This document shows positions 1-6,328 of a stretch of 28,003 nt of DNA, in pieces. Below the pieces are notes generated by a model that saw only the letters and a program-made list of their open reading frames with translations, was not told the DNA's origin and ran no database searches. The translations under genes were made by a program, and so were the position numbers. This stretch comes from M55B165 sp964423265 (GTDB taxonomy: Bacteria; Actinomycetota; Humimicrobiia; Humimicrobiales; Humimicrobiaceae): NCBI GenBank assembly GCA_964423265.1, contig CAYREF010000024.1, positions 1 to 28,003 on the forward strand, given 5' to 3'. Position 1 is the stretch's first letter. Each line of letters begins with the position of its first letter.

Positions 1-23
1 AATCTAGAAGATGTTAAATACTT

Positions 24-251
24 TCAAAAGTTATAATTTGCAAGGTTTGGCTGCCAAGGTAGTGAATTTTCAAATAACTCCATATTAATATATAGAATTT
101 GTTCCTTTTTTATTCCAGATTTAATAAGATAATCAATTAATAGTTGCATAATAGTGCTCTTGCCTGTCCGCCTCATGCCAGCTACTACTTTTATAACTGG
201 TTTATTGACAAATGGCACTATTCGATCAATATATTTTTGTCTTTTATGCAA
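24..251 (-). pseudogene. N-terminal fragment of an AAA_14/DUF4143-type ATPase, cut short by a stop
   Basis: The 75-residue product carries a P-loop, GMRRTGKST (about residues 25-33), followed by a helix and a strand ending YINMELFEN. This matches the start of the AAA_14 (DUF4143-partnered) ATPases, which are normally around 400 residues, so only the nucleotide-binding start is present. Translation begins at a TTG (249-251), supported by a GGAG seven bases upstream; no ATG is available. An in-frame TGA (24-26) ends the frame. Beyond it the same frame continues as KYLTSSR to the window edge, so a nonsense mutation in a longer gene is possible. It lies downstream of the tRNA-Leu gene on the same strand. 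Family assignment is fairly sure; whether this is a decayed gene, a frameshift or a sequencing error cannot be settled here. Confidence 0.6.
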
Positions 252-462
252 GACTAAACTCCTTTATTTTTAAATATTGTATGTTATAAAAGACATAAAA
301 TATCTTTTTAGAGTATTTGTCCATTATAGTCTACCAAAATTTATAAGTTTATATAAGTTGCGGGTGGATAGCTACAGTACACAGTATAGCTGGGGAGGGA
401 GGATTAGAACTATACTTAATATTCAGATTAATTTATTCAAAAAATTATTAATAAAAGTTTTA

Positions 463-551
<89 letters not shown>

Positions 552-576
552 AGGTGCAGCTTTTTATGCCTTTAAT

Positions 577-605
577 ATTCTAAAAATATTATAGATCAAT
601 GTCAA
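577..605 (-). promoter_or_regulatory. Sigma-70-type promoter of tRNA-Leu
   Basis: On the minus strand a perfect -35 box TTGACA (600-605) is followed by a 17-bp spacer and a -10 box TAGAAT (577-582). Start would fall near 570, about 19 nt before the mature tRNA end. The -35 box begins one base after the stop codon of the permuted binding-protein gene. Confidence 0.75.
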
Positions 606-606
606 T

Positions 607-2322
607 TTATTCTTCCTTTGGCTTAAGACAGATAGCTAGGTGTTCCCATAGATTACCTTTTTCTACCAGCAAATCCAGATTCTCATTTTCTTCAATCTCA
701 TCTAACAGCTTTAAATCTACAGGTACACTCAATACATCTATGTCCCCCGCCTTTAGTGCACTGATCAGTTTATTTACATCTGAATTAAATAAAAACTTTA
801 TATGCTCTGCATCAGGTACGGTACCTGGGTAATATTTGTTTCTCTCCAGCAGTAAGTATTCACCTTTTTTCCATTCAGCTATTTTATAAGGGCCACAGCT
901 AAAAGTATAATCCTCAAACAGATTTATCTGACCATCTTCCCCAAATCTGTCGCGGGGAAAAATTACATTGAATAATTCTTGCCATCCCTCAATTTTTTCC
1001 TTAAAAATAATGTCAAACTCTGTATCATTAATAATTTTTATATCTTCAATCTTACTAAACTGCTCCCAGTTGCCTATTCCGGATTCATTTTCCAGTATTT
1101 TCTGCCAAGTATAATAAATATCCTGTGAAGTAATAGGGGTTCCATCCTCCCAAAACATCCCTTCCTTTAATTTAACCTTTACCGCCAAATTGGAAAAACT
1201 ATTCTGGTAACTCAATTCTTCATAATTTTCTGCCAATTCAGGAACATATTCACCATTACTTCCCTTTTTCCATAAACCCTTAAATAGGACGCTGTTTATG
1301 TATTTGTTAAACAAACTGTTGGAAATAAAAGGATTTATGACTTTAGGTTCTTCTTCATAACCTATAATAATGGTTGAAACTTCATCTTCGGTATCAAGCT
1401 CCCAGTTATCAATATTATAAAAAAGATTGCCGTCTACGGCATCTATTTTAATGTTTTGCACCTTAGTGTTATGGGCTATAGTATAAATCCTGCTAAACAG
1501 GGGAAGGGAGAATGCATCATTTGCAAGCTTTTCCTGCAATTCCCTATATAATTCCCTCTTTGCGTTTTCGCTATTTTCAAACTGTAATTTACTTAATATC
1601 TGGTCTACTTCCTTATTCTTATACCAGTAAAAATTATTACAATCCTTGTTTTCTTCGGTTTCCATTGGCGGTATCTTTGCAGAAGAAAAATAATTTCCAA
1701 CATAGCTACCGTCTGCAGTATACAGAGCCCAGATACCTAACTCATAGCCACCACTTTTTAAAATTCCCCCATACCAGTCCTTGGAAGGCTTATTGGAAGG
1801 CCATATTTGTATCCCAATCTCCTCCAAATCGCTTCTAATCATATTTTCAATTTTTTCCCTGGCTACATTACCTTCTGTTGCACCTATAGTAATATACAAG
1901 GGGTTGTCAGGGCCATAACCCGCTTTACCTAGATGCTCTTTTGCCTTTTGGGGGTCGTAATTGTACTGATCCCAAGCGGGATAGTAATAAGGTGAATCTT
2001 CAGTAAACAAACTATTTAAAACAGAACCGTAATCTGCAAGAAGCTCCTCCACGATTCTTTGCCGGTTTATTCCATAAAATATAGCTTTCCTGATATTAAT
2101 ATTAGTTAACTGGTTTTTATCTCCCTGTTTTGCTTTTAGTTGAAAGAATAATTCTTTATCACTAACCTTGGAATCTTCATTGATTATAACTTTTTCTTCT
2201 TCCGGCTTATCTTCTATTCCCAGGCTTAAATCCAGATCATTTAAACTGCATGACAATAGAGCCATGCTAAAAATAATTAGCAGGATAAAAGCAATTCTTT
2301 TAAATAATTTCTTACTTTTCAT
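607..2322 (-). CDS. Circularly permuted family 5 (SBP_bac_5) peptide-binding lipoprotein
   Basis: This is a predicted lipoprotein: basic start, hydrophobic stretch and lipobox LLSC with the acylated Cys at residue 25. An acidic linker (about 26-56) follows. Residues about 57-310 then match the C-terminal half of SBP_bac_5 proteins: NIRKAIFYGINRQ (75-87), YDPQKAKEHLGKAGY (122-136), KNKEVDQIL (235-243), ending NIDNWEL. Residues about 315-571 match the N-terminal half: TIIIGYEEEPKVINPF, PELAENYEEL (361-370), KLKEGMFWEDGTPIT (384-398), SCGPYKIAEWKKGEY (475-489), ending HLAICLKPKEE. The halves add up to one normal domain of about 510 residues in swapped order. It should bind peptides or a related solute outside the membrane and serve the importer encoded just upstream. 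It is last in that operon, 20 bp after the second ATPase gene, and no clear Shine-Dalgarno precedes its ATG. The swapped order is seen directly; function is inferred. Confidence 0.88.
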   Translation of the reverse strand: MKSKKLFKRIAFILLIIFSMALLSCSLNDLDLSLGIEDKPEEEKVIINEDSKVSDKELFFQLKAKQGDKNQLTNINIRKAIFYGINRQRIVEELLADYGSVLNSLFTEDSPYYYPAWDQYNYDPQKAKEHLGKAGYGPDNPLYITIGATEGNVAREKIENMIRSDLEEIGIQIWPSNKPSKDWYGGILKSGGYELGIWALYTADGSYVGNYFSSAKIPPMETEENKDCNNFYWYKNKEVDQILSKLQFENSENAKRELYRELQEKLANDAFSLPLFSRIYTIAHNTKVQNIKIDAVDGNLFYNIDNWELDTEDEVSTIIIGYEEEPKVINPFISNSLFNKYINSVLFKGLWKKGSNGEYVPELAENYEELSYQNSFSNLAVKVKLKEGMFWEDGTPITSQDIYYTWQKILENESGIGNWEQFSKIEDIKIINDTEFDIIFKEKIEGWQELFNVIFPRDRFGEDGQINLFEDYTFSCGPYKIAEWKKGEYLLLERNKYYPGTVPDAEHIKFLFNSDVNKLISALKAGDIDVLSVPVDLKLLDEIEENENLDLLVEKGNLWEHLAICLKPKEE

Positions 2323-2342
2323 TCTAAAAAGATGTATTTATA

Positions 2343-3347
2343 TTATTGGCCAATAGATTTGCCGGCAAAGAAACATGCAGCTAGATGCTCCTTGCCATTT
2401 TTCGAATAATCCTTAAGTTCAGGCTCTTTCTGGCTGCATATATCCTGGGCAATTGGGCACCTGGGATGAAACCTGCAACCGCTCGGCGGATTTATGGGAC
2501 TGGGGACATCTCCGGTTAATATAATTCTCTGCCTCTTTTTTTCCAGTTCCGGATCAGGTATGGGTACAGCAGAAAGCAGTCCCATGGTATAAGGGTGTAG
2601 TGGATTTTCATATAGATCTTTGCTGCTGGCAATTTCTACAATTTTGCCCAAATACATTACTCCAATATCATTGCTTACATGTTTTACTACTGAAAGGTCA
2701 TGGGCAATAAACAGATAAGTCAGATTAAATTCCTTTTGCAGGTCAGTCATTAAATTCAATATTTGTGCCTGTACCGAAACGTCCAAAGCAGAAACAGGCT
2801 CATCACATAATATTAATTTGGGATTTAATGCAAGGGCTCTGGCAACCCCTACCCTCTGTCTCTGGCCGCCGCTAAATTCATGGGGATACCTGTTAATATG
2901 TTCCGGATTCAAGCCAACAACCTTCAGAAGATTTTTTACCCTCTTCTTGCGGTAAGACTTGTCCCCAAGCTTATGAATTTCCATGGGCTCACTTATAATA
3001 TCACCTATGGTCATCCTGGGTGACAATGAAGCATAGGGATCCTGGAAAATTATTTGTATATCCCTCCTGACATCAAACATTTTTTTTCTGGAAAGATAAA
3101 AAATATCCTTCCCGTTATAAATAACTTTACCTCCGGTAGGATCAGTCAGCCTTAAAATAACCCTGGCTGTGGTAGATTTCCCGCATCCACTTTCTCCGAC
3201 CAGTCCAAAAGTCTGGCCCTCCTTTATCTTAAAACTTATATCATCAACAGCTTTAACGGAGCCAGTGCTTTTCTGGAAAAAAAATCCACTTCTTAAATAA
3301 AAATATTTCTTTAAATTTTTTACCTCTAGTAAATTACTATTATCCAT
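2343..3347 (-). CDS. oppF: Peptide/nickel ABC transporter ATP-binding protein (OppF/DppF)
   Basis: A 334-residue cytoplasmic ATPase of the two-ATPase peptide importer family. Walker A is GESGCGKS (residues 51-58). The signature FSGGQRQRVGVARAL is followed by Walker B LILCDEPVSALD and the switch histidine in FIAHD. The C-terminal oligo_HPY segment has GCRFHPRCPIAQDIC and a later Cys, the cysteine pattern associated with an Fe-S cluster in Dpp-type ATPases. It starts 4 bp after the oppD stop codon with little Shine-Dalgarno sequence, so translational coupling is likely. It should pair with the OppD product to drive import. Opp versus Dpp naming, and the true substrate (oligopeptide, dipeptide, nickel or other), cannot be decided from sequence. 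Confidence 0.93.
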   Translation of the reverse strand: MDNSNLLEVKNLKKYFYLRSGFFFQKSTGSVKAVDDISFKIKEGQTFGLVGESGCGKSTTARVILRLTDPTGGKVIYNGKDIFYLSRKKMFDVRRDIQIIFQDPYASLSPRMTIGDIISEPMEIHKLGDKSYRKKRVKNLLKVVGLNPEHINRYPHEFSGGQRQRVGVARALALNPKLILCDEPVSALDVSVQAQILNLMTDLQKEFNLTYLFIAHDLSVVKHVSNDIGVMYLGKIVEIASSKDLYENPLHPYTMGLLSAVPIPDPELEKKRQRIILTGDVPSPINPPSGCRFHPRCPIAQDICSQKEPELKDYSKNGKEHLAACFFAGKSIGQ

Positions 3348-3351
3348 ATGC

Positions 3352-4359
3352 TTATTTTCTGCCTAAACTCCCTTCCATAAACTCCCTGGCCCTATAGCAA
3401 GCCACAAAATGTCCTTCCCTTATTTCCTTTAACGGCGGATACTGACTAATGCATCCATCCTTAGTATAATTACACCTGGTAGCAAAAACACAACCCATAG
3501 GCAGGTCGATTAAGCTTGGAGGAGAACCTTCAATAGGCTGAAGCTTTTCTTTTTTCTTCTCATCCAATCGGGTAATAGAATTCATTAACCCTATAGTATA
3601 TGGATGCAGTGGCTTGTAAAAGATATTATTTATATCCGAAAACTCGACAGGCTTACCTCCATACATGACCATTACCCTGCTAGCATATTTGGCAACTACC
3701 CCTAAATCATGGGTTATTATTATAATTGAAGAATTGGTCTTGTTTTTCAATTCATCCATCAGTTCCAGTATTTGAGCCTGGATAGTAACATCCAGGGCCG
3801 TAGTAGGCTCATCAGCTATAAGTATTGAAGGATCATTGGCTAAAGCCATAGCAATCATTACCCTTTGCCTCATCCCTCCGCTAAATTCATGAGGATAGCC
3901 CGACAGCCTTTTATGGGGTTCCGGTATTCCAACCAATTCTAATAACTTAACAGCTTCATCTCTAGCCCTGCCCCTGCTCATTCTCCTATGTATTATTATA
4001 GACTCCATCAGCTGATTTCCGATAGTATAAACAGGGTTAAGCGAGGTCATGGGGTCCTGGAATATCATAGATATCTTATTCCCCCTGTATTTCTGGAGCT
4101 GCCTGCTTTTTAGTTTGGTCATGTCCACACCGTCAAATAGTATCTCTCCCTCGACAATCCTGCCTGGAGGCTGGGGTATCAAACTTAGGATGGACAGGGC
4201 AGTAACGCTTTTGCCAGAGCCAGTCTCCCCCACTATCCCCAGGGTTTCACCTTTTTTAAGGTCAAAGCTTACTCCGTCTACAGCCTTTACTACTCCTTCA
4301 TCTGTATAAAAATAAGTTTTTAAATTCTTAACTTCCAGTATTTTGTTATTCGCATTCAT
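3352..4359 (-). CDS. oppD: Peptide/nickel ABC transporter ATP-binding protein (OppD/DppD)
   Basis: A 335-residue ATPase with Walker A GETGSGKS (residues 44-51), Q-loop region MIFQDPMTSLNP, signature FSGGMRQRVMIAMAL, Walker B ILIADEPTTALD and switch histidine in IITHD. The SGGMRQR form of the signature is typical of OppD/DppD rather than OppF. The C-terminal domain has GCVFATRCNYTKDGC plus a distal Cys, again the presumed Fe-S ligand pattern of this subfamily. It lies 4 bp after the oppC stop (TGA) and 4 bp before oppF. Together the two ATPases form the cytoplasmic motor for the OppB/OppC channel. Confidence 0.93.
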   Translation of the reverse strand: MNANNKILEVKNLKTYFYTDEGVVKAVDGVSFDLKKGETLGIVGETGSGKSVTALSILSLIPQPPGRIVEGEILFDGVDMTKLKSRQLQKYRGNKISMIFQDPMTSLNPVYTIGNQLMESIIIHRRMSRGRARDEAVKLLELVGIPEPHKRLSGYPHEFSGGMRQRVMIAMALANDPSILIADEPTTALDVTIQAQILELMDELKNKTNSSIIIITHDLGVVAKYASRVMVMYGGKPVEFSDINNIFYKPLHPYTIGLMNSITRLDEKKKEKLQPIEGSPPSLIDLPMGCVFATRCNYTKDGCISQYPPLKEIREGHFVACYRAREFMEGSLGRK

Positions 4360-4363
4360 AAAA

Positions 4364-5278
4364 TCACTTCATTCTAGGGTCAAAAGCATCCCTTAATCCG
4401 TCTCCAAACAATACAAATCCTAGCACAGTTATAACTATAGCTAATCCGGGGAAAAACATCATCCAGGGGGCATTATTTATATATTTTAAAGATTCTGAAA
4501 GCATTTCACCCCACGCCGGGGTTGGAGGTTGTACTCCCAATCCTAAAAAGCTTAGAGCTGCCTCCACAATAATCGCTGTACCCACATTCATGGTTCCATA
4601 TACAATCATGGGAGCAAAGGCATTAGGAAATATGTGCTTTATAATTATCCTAAAATTACTCCCTCCTAAAGCCCTGGCTGCCTCAATATATTCCTTGTTT
4701 TTTATTGAAAGAATAGATCCCCTAAACAATCTGGCAAAGTATGCCCAGCCTAAAATGCCTATAGCAATAAAAATATTAATTAATCCTGGGCCTAAAATAG
4801 TCATAATAGCTATAGCACCCAATATATAAGGAAAAGCAAAAAATATATCAGCCAGGCGCATTATAATAGTATCAGGAATATTTCCAAAATAGCCTGCAAG
4901 GGCACCAAAAAATAAGCCTATAGTAAGAGATATGCCAACAGCTACTATTCCCACCTGTATAGATATCCTGCTGCCATAAATTACACGGCTAAAAATATCC
5001 CTCCCCAGAATATCTGTTCCAAACAGGTGTTTTGCGCTTGGTCCAAGTGATGAATCTTCTTTTATTCTTACAGTAGGTTCATAAGGTGATATCAATGGGG
5101 CAAAAATAGCTATCAGTATTAGTAGTATTATTATCCCCAAGCCAAGCATAGCCAACTTATTTTTCCTAAGCCTGCGCCAGGCATCCTTATACAAGGATGA
5201 TCTAGAATACTTGGATTCCCCTAAATCACTAGCTATTTCTTTTCCCGGTTCACTTGGTTCTCTGTTCTCAGGATACAT
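4364..5278 (-). CDS. oppC: Peptide/nickel ABC transporter permease (OppC/DppC)
   Basis: A 304-residue inner-membrane permease. A polar cytoplasmic head (about 1-43) leads into the OppC_N type first membrane helix, then LISPYEP and the extracellular loop with FGTDILGRDIFSRVIYG. Five further hydrophobic segments follow. The EAA motif that docks to the ATPase reads EYIEAARALGGSNFRIIIKH, followed by a FPNAFAPMIV helix start. The C terminus is GDGLRDAFDPRMK, typical of DppC/OppC. Its ATG overlaps the oppB stop codon by one base (TAATG), so the two permeases are translationally coupled, consistent with a 1:1 heterodimer. Confidence 0.94.
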   Translation of the reverse strand: MYPENREPSEPGKEIASDLGESKYSRSSLYKDAWRRLRKNKLAMLGLGIIILLILIAIFAPLISPYEPTVRIKEDSSLGPSAKHLFGTDILGRDIFSRVIYGSRISIQVGIVAVGISLTIGLFFGALAGYFGNIPDTIIMRLADIFFAFPYILGAIAIMTILGPGLINIFIAIGILGWAYFARLFRGSILSIKNKEYIEAARALGGSNFRIIIKHIFPNAFAPMIVYGTMNVGTAIIVEAALSFLGLGVQPPTPAWGEMLSESLKYINNAPWMMFFPGLAIVITVLGFVLFGDGLRDAFDPRMK

Positions 5279-6222
5279 TAAACATTAGCCTTCTTTCTTT
5301 CATATCTAATTCTTGGATCAAGCCAAGCATAGATAATATCGACTATTAAATTTAAAAATAAAAAAATTATTACCAATATAAGGGTCCCGCCAATTACCAC
5401 TGGCGCATCCCTCTGCAGTATAGCCAGATAAATAGTCCTTCCCACCCCTGGCCAATTAAAAACTGTTTCAGTTAAAATTGCTCCACCCATCAGAGCTCCT
5501 AAATCTAAGCCAATTAAAGTAACTACTGGAATTAATGCATTTTTTAAAGCATGCTTGCCAATTACAGTATAGTATGACAACCCTTTAGCATATGCTGTAG
5601 TTATATAATCATTGGATAAAACTTCGAGCATGCTGCTCCTGGTCATTCTAGCAACATAGGCAGTAGAAACAGAAGCCAGGGTTATTGCAGGTAGAATATA
5701 ATATCTTATGCTCCCATCTCCCATTCCAGACATGGGCAGCCATCCCAGCCTGAGCCCAAAAATAATCTGCAGCATCATACCTAACCAAAAGACCGGCACA
5801 CAAACAGCCAGAGTTGTAGAAACCGTGACTAAAGTATCCCAAAAACTATACTTTTTGACCGCCGATATAATGCCGGCAAATATGCCAATAATTATTTCTA
5901 TCACTATAGCGGCAAGCGCCAGTCTAATCGAATTAGGGTAGTGTTCAGCCAAAATGCTGTTTACGGACCGCCGGTACCGGTAGGAGGTACCTAAATCTCC
6001 CTGCAACAAGTTTTTCATGTAACGCCAATACTGCACATACAAAGGTTTGTCAATTCCCATTTTTGCCCTTAAGTTTGCTAGCGCCTGCTCAGTGGCACCC
6101 TTCTGCAAGATAAGCCTTGCCGGGTCTTCGGGGATAATATACATCAATATAAAAAGAATTAATGTAACCCCTATTATCACGGGTATAATTTGCAGTATTC
6201 TTCTAAAAATATAATAAAGCAT
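5278..6222 (-). CDS. oppB: Peptide/nickel ABC transporter permease (OppB/DppB)
   Basis: A 314-residue inner-membrane permease beginning MLYYIFRRILQIIPVIIGVT, the characteristic first helix of DppB/OppB. It continues through MGIDKPLYVQYWRYM and GDLGTSYRYRRSV. The EAA loop is DYITTAYAKGLSYYTVIGKH, followed by LKNALIPVVTLIGL and ETVFNWPGVGR. The C terminus LDPRIRYERK is also typical. An AAAGAG lies six bases before the ATG. It is separated from the upstream binding-protein gene by a 106-bp spacer containing a strong stem-loop, and it overlaps oppC by one base. Confidence 0.94.
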   Translation of the reverse strand: MLYYIFRRILQIIPVIIGVTLILFILMYIIPEDPARLILQKGATEQALANLRAKMGIDKPLYVQYWRYMKNLLQGDLGTSYRYRRSVNSILAEHYPNSIRLALAAIVIEIIIGIFAGIISAVKKYSFWDTLVTVSTTLAVCVPVFWLGMMLQIIFGLRLGWLPMSGMGDGSIRYYILPAITLASVSTAYVARMTRSSMLEVLSNDYITTAYAKGLSYYTVIGKHALKNALIPVVTLIGLDLGALMGGAILTETVFNWPGVGRTIYLAILQRDAPVVIGGTLILVIIFLFLNLIVDIIYAWLDPRIRYERKKANV

Positions 6223-6256
6223 CTACAGCTCTTTCACTTCTAATTCATTTTAAAAT

Positions 6257-6284
6257 GCAGCCTACATTTTTCAATGTAGGCTGC
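6257..6284 (-). promoter_or_regulatory. Intercistronic stem-loop between the binding-protein gene and oppB
   Basis: A perfect 12-bp inverted repeat (6257-6268 with 6273-6284) closes a 4-nt loop. In the minus-strand transcript the loop is GAAA, a GNRA tetraloop. It is followed only by ATTTTAAAAT, so it is at best a partial terminator. It lies after the abundant first cistron, where such stems commonly protect the 3' end and reduce permease expression relative to the binding protein. That role is inferred. Confidence 0.7.
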
Positions 6285-6328
6285 CTCATAATACAAATAT
6301 AAGAATTATTCAAACATAAATATATGTT

